Source: Hyphomicrobiales bacterium
GTDB lineage: Bacteria; Pseudomonadota; Alphaproteobacteria; Rhizobiales; Rhizobiaceae
NCBI GenBank assembly: GCA_900470965.1
Contig: UCCS01000047.1
Location: 1 to 64,000 of the forward strand
DNA length: 64,000 nucleotides
Direction of reading: 5' to 3'
The notes under the pieces are model-generated. The model made no database searches and was not told the origin of the DNA. It saw only the letters and a list, made by a program, of their open reading frames with translations. The translations under genes were made by a program, and so were the position numbers. Shown here one piece after another: positions 26,826 through 34,925 of this stretch. Every line of letters begins with the position of its first letter. Position 1 is the first letter of the stretch.

Positions 26826-28235
26826 TCAGAGCTGAGGATGCAGGCCGCGGGTCGGGCTGACAGCTTCCAGAAGCGAGGCTACGTGCAGGATCGTCGATTC
26901 CGCCTGCCACTTGCCGACGATCTGGACGTTGATTGGCAGTCCTTCTGAGCTTGTGCCGAACCGCATCGACATGCCGGGCAGACCAGTGACATTCAGAGGC
27001 ACAGTCGCGCCCTGGAGGAAGGTCGCATCCACCGTCTGGCCGTCGATCACGAACTTTTCCACGCCATGCTTGTGGGCAGGGATGGGCAGGACATGGGTGA
27101 TGAGAACGTCATACCGGGAGAAGTAGTCGGCATAGCCATCGCGCAGCCGCTCGGCCGCCTGCTCGGCATCGATGTAATCCGCCATTGATGTATCGGGCAG
27201 CGACAGCATCGTCCTCGCCATCTTGTAGAGCTCCTCGTCGCGACGACCAGCAGTCGCCTCGCGGAAGGCCGGCTTCATCTCCATCACGTGCAGACGGTTG
27301 AAGACGTCGAGGGCGAAGTCCTTTTCGAGGGCAGGGATGCCCACATGCTCCACCGAAAGACCTATATTCTTCAGCGCTTCGGCGGCAGCCTTTACGGTGG
27401 CGACAACTTCTGGATCGACGGGACCCAAGCCGGGGCCGACCATCCAGCCCACACGAAGCTGTCGAAACGGCTGGCGGCCGATGCCCGCGTCGAACGGAGC
27501 GGTGCTGGAAGAGAAAGCGTCCTCCCCGTCCGGCCCTGCAAGATGCGAGAAGGCCAGCCCAACATCACGCACCGAACGAGCCATCGGCCCGACATGCCAG
27601 AAACGGCGTGGCGCGCGGGGCCAGATCCCGGTCATAGGGACCCTGCCATGGGTCGCCTTCATCGAGGTGATGCCGGTCTGTGCTGCGGGCCCACGCACGG
27701 AAATCGCAAGATCCGTTCCAAGTCCAAGCGGTGACATGCAAGCGGCGATGGCTGCAGACTCACCACCACTCGAACCGCCCGGCGTCCGTTCCAGATCCCA
27801 CGGGTTGTTCGAGCGCCCAGACAGCAGATTGTCGCTCTCGATCCAGTAGGAGAATTCCGGCAGATTGGTCTTGGCGAGCAGGATGCCGCCGGCCTTCTTC
27901 AAGCGGGCGACGCTGGTGGCGTCGCGGTCGGGTGTGCGTCCCTTGAAGATGGGTGAACCGCGTTGCGTCAGGACGCCTTCGGTGTCGATCGAATCCTTGA
28001 CGGTAAAGGGCACGCCGTGGAGCGGACCCAGCTCCTCATCTGCAAGCACAGCAGCTTCGGCTTTACGCGCAGCATTCAGTGCACCGTCGGCGATGGTTAC
28101 GATCGCATTGACCTGGGGATCGATCGCCGCGATGCGGTCGAGGTGTGCCTGGACGACTTCGACAGGCGAGACCTGCCGGGTGCGGATGAGTTCGGCGAGT
28201 CTGGTGGCATCGGAATAAATCAGTTCGTTGCGCAT
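26826..28235 (-). CDS. Amidase (amidase-signature family)
   Basis: A 469-residue amidase-signature enzyme. The catalytic Lys lies in VPFTVKDSIDTEG (about residue 80), the cis-Ser in RTPGGSSGGESAAIA (about 155), and the nucleophilic Ser in GTDLAISVRGPA (about 180), so the Ser-cisSer-Lys triad is complete. Family members hydrolyse amides such as indole-acetamide, fatty amides or peptides; here the substrate is unknown. It is not GatA, because gatC and gatB are absent. The start at 28235 (MRNELIYSDATRLAEL) follows GAGAG. It is divergent from the TetR gene, and two shared operator-like sites lie between them. Confidence 0.92.
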   Translation of the reverse strand: MRNELIYSDATRLAELIRTRQVSPVEVVQAHLDRIAAIDPQVNAIVTIADGALNAARKAEAAVLADEELGPLHGVPFTVKDSIDTEGVLTQRGSPIFKGRTPDRDATSVARLKKAGGILLAKTNLPEFSYWIESDNLLSGRSNNPWDLERTPGGSSGGESAAIAACMSPLGLGTDLAISVRGPAAQTGITSMKATHGRVPMTGIWPRAPRRFWHVGPMARSVRDVGLAFSHLAGPDGEDAFSSSTAPFDAGIGRQPFRQLRVGWMVGPGLGPVDPEVVATVKAAAEALKNIGLSVEHVGIPALEKDFALDVFNRLHVMEMKPAFREATAGRRDEELYKMARTMLSLPDTSMADYIDAEQAAERLRDGYADYFSRYDVLITHVLPIPAHKHGVEKFVIDGQTVDATFLQGATVPLNVTGLPGMSMRFGTSSEGLPINVQIVGKWQAESTILHVASLLEAVSPTRGLHPQL

Positions 28236-28249
28236 GATACTCTCTCTAA

Positions 28250-28263
28250 CTAACAGTTGGTAG
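28250..28263. promoter_or_regulatory. TetR operator candidate O1
   Basis: CTAACAGTTGGTAG: half-sites CTAACA and TGGTAG with a 2-bp centre. It matches the perfect palindrome at 28308-28321 except for one base and lies 15 bp upstream of the amidase start. Binding here would block amidase transcription. Confidence 0.65.
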
Positions 28264-28307
28264 GCCAAAAAGAGCTAGAGCTTTACAAAACAGTCGTCAA
28301 CCCCTAT

Positions 28308-28321
28308 CTAACATTTGTTAG
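28308..28321. promoter_or_regulatory. TetR operator candidate O2 (perfect palindrome)
   Basis: CTAACATTTGTTAG is a perfect 6-2-6 inverted repeat located 21 bp before the TetR start codon. A near-identical copy (28250-28263) lies on the amidase side. Short palindromes repeated in the gap between a TetR gene and its divergent neighbour are the normal sign of autoregulation plus control of the neighbour. Confidence 0.7.
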
Positions 28322-28341
28322 GCAGCGATGGAGTTTCGTAT

Positions 28342-28905
28342 ATGTCGGGAAATGCAAAAGAAGCGATCCTTGCTGCCGGTCGGCTGAGCGCGCAGGCACA
28401 TGGCTACGGCGGCCTCAACATGCGCGAGCTCGCCGCCGAGGTGGGCATCAAGGCCGCCAGCATCTATCATCACTTTCCGAGCAAGGCCGATCTTGCCGCA
28501 GCGATCGCCGAGCGCTACTGGCAGGACACGAAGGCGTGGCTGGAAAAGGTCGCCGAAACCGAAACCGATCCGAAGGCACGTCTCCAAAAGTATCCCGAGA
28601 CGTTCCGGATGTCTCTGGAGAACGGTAACCGCCTATGCCTCGGAAGCTTCTTTGGCGCGGAGTACGATGACCTTCCCGAGCCGGTGCGCAAGCAGGTGCA
28701 GACCTTTGCCGACGTTAACGTGGCCTGGCTAGCAAAGCGACTGATTGATGCCGGCGTGACGGGTGAGAGGGAAAGCGAGGCACGGGCGCGGGCAATCTTC
28801 GCCGCCGTCGCAGGGGCGCAGCTTCTCGCCCGCAGCCGCTCCGATATCTCGCTCTTCGACGCAATGATCGAAAGCTATCGGACATCAGGATTACTAGCGG
28901 CATGA
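28342..28905 (+). CDS. TetR-family repressor, likely controls the amidase
   Basis: A 187-residue TetR regulator. The HTH covers about residues 10-50 (ILAAGRLSAQAHGYGGLNMRELAAEVGIKAASIYHHFPSKADLAAA) and matches the family signature closely. The C-terminal ligand domain is helical and contains the LCLGSFFGAEYDDLP segment typical of one rhizobial TetR subgroup. The start ATG at 28342 is preceded by GATGGAG; a TTG at 28315 would extend the frame across the operator and is rejected. It is divergent from the amidase at 26826-28235. Confidence 0.92.
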   Translation: MSGNAKEAILAAGRLSAQAHGYGGLNMRELAAEVGIKAASIYHHFPSKADLAAAIAERYWQDTKAWLEKVAETETDPKARLQKYPETFRMSLENGNRLCLGSFFGAEYDDLPEPVRKQVQTFADVNVAWLAKRLIDAGVTGERESEARARAIFAAVAGAQLLARSRSDISLFDAMIESYRTSGLLAA

Positions 28906-29142
28906 CCTCATGAGTGCGGTGAGCAGGAGCTCGGATGTGTGGATGCCCCCGAAATGTCAGCGCTCGGATAATCCAGGCATCCTTGCGGTGTGGCTCGTCG
29001 TTCGCACCGCACACGTTCTACCTCTACCACAGGTAGGCATATCCATATCCGCGGCGGGGACCTCCATCACCGGTTGCCACCCCTGCTTGTCGGCAGCCGC
29101 TTGGCGCTAGGGCTCTTGAAGCAAGGATTGAAGGCAAGGTAG

Positions 29143-29862
29143 ATGTCGAGAACGAGCCGCCTCTTCGAAATGCTCGGTGTGCTGCGCGCACGAAGACGAC
29201 CAGTGACCGCGCTCGAGTTGGCGCAGGAACTTGGTGTCTCCGAGAGAAGCGTTTACCGGGACGTTGAGACCCTCCGCCTGCTGGGCGCGCCTCTCGACGG
29301 ACAAGCAGGTGTCGGATTCCGGCTGAGGGAGGGCTTCTTCCTCCCAAACTTCGCCTTCTCGCCGGACGAGATGGACGCGCTGATCCTCGGCCTGGGCTGG
29401 GTGCAGCAGAGAGCCGATCCGGCGCTCGTTCAGAGCAGCGAAAGCGCCTTGGCGAAGATACTGTCAAGTCGAATCAATCGTACGTCTGCGGGCGATGAAA
29501 CGCCAGATCTCGTATCGGCCGCCTCAGTTTCCGAACGCTCGGATCCAGGGCACGTCGCACTGTTGCGGGATGCCATTCGCGGGCTGCGGAAAGTTGCGCT
29601 GGAATACGAAGATGCGGCCGGCTCGCTCTCGGAGCGGATCATCTGGCCAATCACCATCGTCTATTTCGACGACGTACGCGTCCTGGCGGCCTGGTGCGAA
29701 AGCCGATCAGCATTCCGACATTTCCGTGTCGATCGCGTTGGAGCGGCGACGATACTTGGCGAGCGTTATCCAGAGCGGCGCTCGTCGCTCATAAGGCGGT
29801 GGCGGGAGCAGGATCGAGACTGGCGCTCGTTCCTGACATTTTCTGACGGAGCACGAGGTTAG
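29143..29862 (+). CDS. YafY-type HTH/WYL transcriptional regulator
   Basis: A 239-residue regulator. The N-terminal HTH_11 winged helix (residues 1-60, RLFEMLGVLRARRRPVTALELAQELGVSERSVYRDVETLRLLG) is followed by a WYL-type sensor domain. In the sensor the strand WPITIVYFDDVRVLAAWCESR and FRVDRV correspond to the WYL core. WYL proteins bind small or nucleic-acid ligands. The DUF1330 gene 44 bp downstream is on the same strand and is probably cotranscribed or controlled by it. The 237 bp before it hold no recognisable gene. Confidence 0.88.
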   Translation: MSRTSRLFEMLGVLRARRRPVTALELAQELGVSERSVYRDVETLRLLGAPLDGQAGVGFRLREGFFLPNFAFSPDEMDALILGLGWVQQRADPALVQSSESALAKILSSRINRTSAGDETPDLVSAASVSERSDPGHVALLRDAIRGLRKVALEYEDAAGSLSERIIWPITIVYFDDVRVLAAWCESRSAFRHFRVDRVGAATILGERYPERRSSLIRRWREQDRDWRSFLTFSDGARG

Positions 29863-29906
29863 ACTTCACGCAGGCGCATCAAAGGCGCCCATGAAAGGAT
29901 GATTGT

Positions 29907-30275
29907 ATGGTTGCGTTTTCACCCGACGTCTTCGCTGACTTCCTCGCCGAAGAGGACGATGCCCCCGTCGTGATGTTGAACCTTCTCCGGTTCGTGCCCG
30001 ACGGCGGTCGCGAACGACATCTCGAGTACCTGCGAATGGCAGAACCGATCCTTGCGCGCTTCGGCGCGAGGATTCTCTTCCGCGGTGACGGTCTAGATGT
30101 GCTGACGACAGGCGATGTGGAGGGCTGGGACGCCGTCTTGCTGGTGCAGTACCCGCGACGCACAGCCTTTAAGGCAATGGTGGAAGACCCGGAGTATCAG
30201 GTCGCGTTCCAGGTTGGAAAGTCCGCCCTTGCCGACATAGTCCTGCAGCCTCTCAAAATCGCGAAGGACCTCTGA
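29907..30275 (+). CDS. DUF1330 family protein
   Basis: A 122-residue protein with a dimeric ferredoxin-like (DUF1330/YciI-like) pattern: PVVMLNLLRFVPDGGRERHLEYLRMAEPIL, then WDAVLLVQYPRRTAFKAMVEDPEYQ near the end. DUF1330 proteins often pair with WYL/YafY-type regulators, as here. The reaction is unknown; a role in small-molecule detoxification is inferred from related ABM-fold proteins. A ribosome binding site AAAGGATG precedes the ATG at 29907. Confidence 0.88.
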   Translation: MVAFSPDVFADFLAEEDDAPVVMLNLLRFVPDGGRERHLEYLRMAEPILARFGARILFRGDGLDVLTTGDVEGWDAVLLVQYPRRTAFKAMVEDPEYQVAFQVGKSALADIVLQPLKIAKDL

Positions 30276-30907
30276 TACCGGGGTACCGGTACAGCGCAGA
30301 TTAGGGCAGCAGCCCACATTCGGCCTTGCGGGGCGCCTCTCTCGCGACCGCGGGCAACCGGTCTGGGCGCGGCTGGGTTCAAAAGGCAGGTCGGTCCGCA
30401 CCAGCAGTCAATGCGGCGCTCACCGACTTGGAGCGTTTCGGTATCATCGAGGAGGTGACCGGTCGCATGTTAGCCATCGGCGACGAGTCGCGATTTTTGG
30501 CCAAGACACAAACTCCCGCAATTGGTTGACGAAAATTAGCTTTTGCGGGTCGGTGGTTTCAATCCTTTCAAGGCGTGAGACGGAACGGGCAAGGCGAAAA
30601 ATCTTTATCACCTGCCCCATCCTGATTTGAATGTTTACGGCGAGGTACTCGCGACAATGGGCCGGTCAGCGCGATCTTTCGGCGCGAGAAGCTGCCTCGG
30701 GGGTGCAGGGCTTAGCGAGAACCAAGGGCCTGACGGCACGACAGCTAACCGGCGTCATGATCCTGGTGTCCTGATCATCCAGAAAAATTTCAAAGGAGGT
30801 GCTTTCCGTCTTTAGGGAAAACAGCTTCTCGCCTATCAAGAAGGTGAAGGGTTTGGAATTGGCGAACTTTGTGAACAGCAACGCGCCTGAGCAGGATCGG
30901 ACAGATG
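30276..30907. other. Intergenic stretch with one gene fragment
   Basis: Apart from the Fic-like fragment at 30395-30529, about 500 bp shows no recognisable gene. GGGTCGGTGGTTTCAATCCTTTCA near 30547 resembles GGGTCGGTGGTTCCGATCCTTTCA near 2459 (22 of 24 bases), a short dispersed repeat. The translated frames have no domain pattern. Confidence 0.45.
30395..30529 (+). pseudogene. C-terminal winged-helix fragment resembling Fic-family proteins
   Basis: The frame reads SAPAVNAALTDLERFGIIEE, then VTGRMLAIGDESRFLAK. The motif 'AVNAALTDLERFGIIEEVTGR' is the C-terminal winged helix that follows the Fic AMP-transferase domain in many Fic/DUF4172 proteins. The Fic core (HPFxDGNGR) is absent anywhere nearby. 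It is therefore a leftover of a lost toxin-like gene; the assignment rests on a short motif. Confidence 0.4.
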
Positions 30908-31837
30908 CTAGGATCGGTTTTTTAGAAAACCGACAAACGTCCGAAGCGCCGTGGATTGATGACGGCGGCTCGGGAAGTAGATGTACAGCGCTTCCATCGG
31001 GGAGGACCATGACGGCAGAACGCGCGATAGGACTCCTTGATCGACGAGGCCGGTCACCATTCCGCTTGGGACGCTGACGATCCCAAGGCCGCGTACCGCA
31101 AGGTCTATTTGCGAGGCGAGGTCGTGGACTATCGTAGCGTCAGAGGGCGAGATTTGGATCCTGTCCTCGGCCGATACCAGGGTCCAGGGAATAATTGATC
31201 CGGTGATCTGGCTACGGCACATAACCGCGCGATGTTGGAGCAAGTCGCTCGGGCTCTTGGGCGCGCACCGGTTCTGCAGATAGGCAGGCGCTGCAACCAA
31301 AATCGCCGTCGAGGGGGGTGCGATCTGGACGGCAACCATGTCCTTCTCAAGGTAGTTGCCGAAGCGCAGACCGGCGTCATAGCCCTGCTTCACGATGTCC
31401 ACCAGGCGCGCTTCGACTGCAATCTCCAGTTCCACCTCGGGGAAAGTGTCCTTGAAGTCGACCAGCATGTCGGCGATGATCAGATCGAAGGGCGCCCGCG
31501 GCATGGTAAGGCGCAGGGAACCGGTGGGACGGCCACCTCGGCCGGTTGCGTCCTCCGCGGCCTTCCTGAGTTGTTCTACCGCCGGAGCGGCCGCGAGCAG
31601 ATAGTCGTTGCCGACGTCTGTCAGGCTGACGCTGCGCGTAGAGCGGCGAAAAAGAGGCGTCCCGAGACGCCCCTCAAGACTTCGGATCGCCTGGCTAACC
31701 GCGGATGGCGAAATGCCTAAGCGCCTGGCGGCTTCCGAGAAGCTACCTGCTTCCGCCACCGCGACGAACATGGCTACGCCATCAAAAGTGTCTCTGTGTC
31801 GCAAACATTTACCTTGAAGTTTTGCTTCAAGCCTCAT
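30908..31837 (-). CDS. LysR-family transcriptional regulator
   Basis: A 309-residue LysR protein. HTH residues about 15-75: FVAVAEAGSFSEAARRLGIS, then LEGRLGTPLFRRSTRS. The effector domain continues to the final RRHQSTALRTFVGFLKNRS. It is divergent from the epoxide-hydrolase/EamA operon at 31927-34018, with less than 100 bp between them. In LysR systems this normally means the regulator activates the neighbouring operon in response to its substrate. The N-terminal 14 residues before the HTH are unusual and could be an over-long start; a start nearer FDGVAMFV is possible. Confidence 0.92.
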   Translation of the reverse strand: MRLEAKLQGKCLRHRDTFDGVAMFVAVAEAGSFSEAARRLGISPSAVSQAIRSLEGRLGTPLFRRSTRSVSLTDVGNDYLLAAAPAVEQLRKAAEDATGRGGRPTGSLRLTMPRAPFDLIIADMLVDFKDTFPEVELEIAVEARLVDIVKQGYDAGLRFGNYLEKDMVAVQIAPPSTAILVAAPAYLQNRCAPKSPSDLLQHRAVMCRSQITGSIIPWTLVSAEDRIQISPSDATIVHDLASQIDLAVRGLGIVSVPSGMVTGLVDQGVLSRVLPSWSSPMEALYIYFPSRRHQSTALRTFVGFLKNRS

Positions 31838-31926
31838 GCAGGATTACCGCGCTTATCGCGAGGACCTGTTAATCCTATTTGTAGGGCATGTGCAAGAACG
31901 ACACCCTGAGCTGTACAAAATCCCAC

Positions 31927-33048
31927 ATGTCGAATACCGGCGGACCTGCACTCAATCGAAGGACGATCCTTATGGGACTAGGAGCGGCAGCGACCTTGCC
32001 GATGGGAGCATGGGCAGCATCTTCCGCCGCCCTTGCCTCGCGGACATTCGCTACTCCCCGCCATATCACCCATTATCTCGAATGCGGGCCAGCCGAAGGG
32101 CCGTTGATGGTCTTTCTCCATGGCTGGCCGGAACTCAGCCTCATCTGGCGTGCGCAGATGGAGGCCTTCGCATCCGGCGGCTGGCGGTGCATCGCGCCCG
32201 ACATGCGGGGCTATGGCGGCTCGTCAGCACCGGCCGGTATCGACGCCTACACGAATGAGCAGATCGTCAGGGACATGGCGGAATTGCATGACCATCTCGG
32301 CGGCGAGCCTGCGATCTGGGTCGGCCATGATTGGGGCAGCGTCATTGCCGGATCGCTGGTGGCACACGAGCCCGCCCGCAGCCGCGGCCTGGTGCTGATC
32401 TCTGTTCCCTATTTTCCTGATGCGAACGCCTTGCCGACGCTCGTTCCTTTGATCGACCGGACGATCTACCCGGCCGATATGTATCCGGACGGCCAGTGGG
32501 ATTATTACCGCTACTACACGACGCACTTCGAGGCTGCGGTCTCTGACCTGGACGCAGACAAGGCTGCATCGCTGGCGTCGATCTACCGCTCTGGCGATCC
32601 CACAAGCATCGGCAAGCCTTCGGCAAATGCGCTGGTCACCCAAAAGGGCGGACGCTTCGGAGATGCGCATCGTGCGCCGCCGACTACGCCCGATCCAGCG
32701 CTTTGGCCAGCGGCGGATTTCGGCGCTCTGGTCGAGGCCTTCGATGCCCATGGCTTTCGCCCGCCATGCGCGTGGTATTTGAACGACGCGGCCAACATTG
32801 CTTATGCCCGCAGCGCGCCGAACGGTGGCGAGATTTCGCTGCCCGTGCTGTTCGTAAACGGCGAGTACGACCAGATCAACACCATCAAAGGCAATCGCTA
32901 CGGCGAGCCGATGCGCGCGGCCTGCGCCGACTTGACGATAGCCAACCTGCTCGGAGCGCATTGGCTACCGCTCGAGCGCAAGCGGGAACTTGTTCAAGCC
33001 ATCCGGGCGTGGCTCCAGGCGAGGAACCTGTCGGCAGTGCGACCGTGA
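31927..33048 (+). CDS. Tat-exported epoxide hydrolase-like alpha/beta hydrolase
   Basis: A 373-residue protein with a twin-arginine signal (NRRTILMGLGAAATLPMGAW) and then an alpha/beta-hydrolase of epoxide-hydrolase type. The oxyanion motif is HGWPE, the nucleophile is Asp in VGHDWGS, the C-terminal acid region is FVNGEYDQIN, and His is in GAHWLPLERK. The Asp nucleophile (not Ser) fits epoxide hydrolases or haloalkane dehalogenases. Export by Tat suggests a folded periplasmic enzyme. The start chosen is the ATG at 31927; the frame is open to 31888. It is followed at 10 bp by an EamA transporter and lies divergent to a LysR gene. Confidence 0.85.
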   Translation: MSNTGGPALNRRTILMGLGAAATLPMGAWAASSAALASRTFATPRHITHYLECGPAEGPLMVFLHGWPELSLIWRAQMEAFASGGWRCIAPDMRGYGGSSAPAGIDAYTNEQIVRDMAELHDHLGGEPAIWVGHDWGSVIAGSLVAHEPARSRGLVLISVPYFPDANALPTLVPLIDRTIYPADMYPDGQWDYYRYYTTHFEAAVSDLDADKAASLASIYRSGDPTSIGKPSANALVTQKGGRFGDAHRAPPTTPDPALWPAADFGALVEAFDAHGFRPPCAWYLNDAANIAYARSAPNGGEISLPVLFVNGEYDQINTIKGNRYGEPMRAACADLTIANLLGAHWLPLERKRELVQAIRAWLQARNLSAVRP

Positions 33049-33058
33049 GGATGGAGAC

Positions 33059-34018
33059 GTGAACGCGCCGAAGCATCAGATTACCGGTTTGATCAGGCGC
33101 GCCGGTTGGGCGCAAAGCCGCGTGCTCGTCTTGCTGGCGGTGGGTTACCAATGGTTCTACAACGGCGCCAACTTTGTCGCCTTCAAAGTCGGCGGTGATG
33201 CGGTTCATCCGCTTCTTCTCGCCACTATGCGGTTTGCCATCGCTGCGCTCATAATCTTGCCGTTTGGACTCTGGCGCTTGTATCGGCAAGCCGACCTGTT
33301 GGAACTGGCGAATGCGGCGGGGCTCGGGGTGACGATGCTGGTGGGGAGCCAGTCGGTCGCCATCATCGGGACCCACCTGTTGCCGCCGGGCGTGGCGTCG
33401 GTGTTCGGATCGGCGGCGCCGATCTTCCTTGCGCTATTTGCCTGGATCGCACTGCGCGAGCCGCTTGGCCTGCGGCAAGTCTGTGGCATTGCGCTTGGCT
33501 TCACGGGTCTTGTGCTCATGGCTTGGTTTACTTCGCATAGCGGCGGATTCTCTTCAGTCGGTGCTGCGCTGACGCTCGCTGCGTCGGGATGCTGGGCCGG
33601 CGGGTCGCTTTGGGCGCCGCGATTGCGCCTGCCCGCTGACCCGGTCGTAGCGCTGACGACGCAACTGGTCGCTGCCGCTACGGTCCTTGTGATGACTGCG
33701 GTGGCGAGCGGCATGGCCGGCCAGACCGACCTGACCCATCTGCCTGCCTCAGCCTGGTGGGCTCTCGCCTTTCTCATCATCGCCAGCACGCTTGTTGGCT
33801 ATGGGGTCTTCCTGGCGGTGAATACCGACGTGTCGCCACTGATCGCCAACACCTTCAACTATGCCTCCCCAGTGGTCGCGCTGCTGCTGTCAGCCGCCCT
33901 GCTGTCGGAACAACTTACCTTGCCGAAGCTCTTTGCCGCCGGGGTCGCATTGTCAGGCGTGGCGCTCATGGTCCGAGGTTCACCGACCCGGCAGGAGGGA
34001 TCCTCGCAGGGAAAGTGA
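33059..34018 (+). CDS. EamA-family (DMT) transporter
   Basis: A 319-residue protein with about ten membrane helices in two EamA repeats. The first begins YQWFYNGANFVAFKVGGDAV and contains FAIAALIILPFGLW and GSAAPIFLALFAWIALREPL. The second contains LVGYGVFLAVNTDVSPLIAN and ALLLSAALLSEQLTL. EamA proteins export amino acids and other metabolites. It starts at GTG 33059 with GAGGATGGAG upstream, 10 bp after the hydrolase stop, so the two are cotranscribed. The pairing suggests export of a product or relative of the hydrolase substrate. Confidence 0.92.
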   Translation: MNAPKHQITGLIRRAGWAQSRVLVLLAVGYQWFYNGANFVAFKVGGDAVHPLLLATMRFAIAALIILPFGLWRLYRQADLLELANAAGLGVTMLVGSQSVAIIGTHLLPPGVASVFGSAAPIFLALFAWIALREPLGLRQVCGIALGFTGLVLMAWFTSHSGGFSSVGAALTLAASGCWAGGSLWAPRLRLPADPVVALTTQLVAAATVLVMTAVASGMAGQTDLTHLPASAWWALAFLIIASTLVGYGVFLAVNTDVSPLIANTFNYASPVVALLLSAALLSEQLTLPKLFAAGVALSGVALMVRGSPTRQEGSSQGK

Positions 34019-34059
34019 GCACGTCAGATGATTGACGCTCACGCCAAGTGGACCTCATT

Positions 34060-34076
34060 TTCAGCGGACCGCTGAA
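34060..34076. repeat. Perfect 8-1-8 palindrome between EamA and response-regulator genes
   Basis: TTCAGCGGACCGCTGAA is a perfect inverted repeat around a single A. It is not followed by a T-run, so it is not a standard terminator. It could be an operator for the two-component genes or a hairpin that ends the upstream operon inefficiently. No protein-coding pattern is visible in 34019-34250. Confidence 0.35.
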
Positions 34077-34250
34077 CGGTGGCTACGTCTGGACACCGAC
34101 GAACCTGTGCAGAGGTGTCAATCTCCACCACCAATGGCATCACGCCAGGATTTTGCAATGTAGCGCGTATAAGAACAGAGTGCGGCAAACGTTCGATGGC
34201 GGAACTCGACAGAATCCAATCCAGGCACGATGGCGATGTGAGGTGTAACC

Positions 34251-34925
34251 GTGAGAGTATTGATCGTTGAGGACGAAGCAGAATTCGCAAATGCGCTGCG
34301 GGTTGCGCTTGAGCGAGAACGCTTCGTTGTCGACCAAGCGGACAGTATCTTGATGGCGGAGGAAGCAGCTAAGTCGGGTTCCTATGATCTCGTGCTGCTC
34401 GATCGCACTCTGCCGGATGGGGACGGGTTGTCGCTTCTACCGATACTGCGGGAAACCCACCCCGGCCTTCCGGTCATCGTGTTAAGCGCACGCGGCGAGG
34501 TAACAGACCGCATTGCTGGCCTCGATAACGGCGCTGATGATTATCTTATAAAGCCGTTCGATGTCGATGAGATGTTTGCCCGCATCCGCGCGGTTCGGAG
34601 ACGTCCCGCGGATCTGGCGAGTGAGGAAATCCATGTCGGCGCGCTTGTGTTTGACGTCACGAATGACGAGGCGAGCGTCGGATGTCAAAGGGTTGAGCTT
34701 GCCCGCCGGGAGTTGCGCGTTCTTGCAGTGCTCGCGAAACGTCGCGGCAGAACCGTCCTGAGAGAATCTCTCGAGCAGGCAGTCTTTGGGTTTGACGATG
34801 AGGTACAGTCGAACACGCTGGACTCCCACATATCGCGTCTTCGCCGCAAACTCACGGACGCGAATGCGCAGGTTGAAATCCACGCGATCAAAGGTGTCGG
34901 CTATCTGTTGAAAGACCTGTCATGA
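34251..34925 (+). CDS. OmpR/PhoB-family response regulator
   Basis: A 224-residue regulator. The receiver domain (1-115) has the acidic pocket VEDEAEF, phospho-acceptor Asp51 in LLDRTLPDGDG, and the conserved Lys in DYLIKPFD. The C-terminal winged helix (about 130-222) carries LARRELRVLAVL, VQSNTLDSHISRLRRKL and IHAIKGVGYLL, the OmpR-type DNA-binding wing. It starts with GTG at 34251. Its stop overlaps the kinase start by 4 bp (ATGA), so the pair is translationally coupled. The target genes are unknown; the small gene at 36352 and the S9 peptidase lie downstream. Confidence 0.95.
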   Translation: MRVLIVEDEAEFANALRVALERERFVVDQADSILMAEEAAKSGSYDLVLLDRTLPDGDGLSLLPILRETHPGLPVIVLSARGEVTDRIAGLDNGADDYLIKPFDVDEMFARIRAVRRRPADLASEEIHVGALVFDVTNDEASVGCQRVELARRELRVLAVLAKRRGRTVLRESLEQAVFGFDDEVQSNTLDSHISRLRRKLTDANAQVEIHAIKGVGYLLKDLS

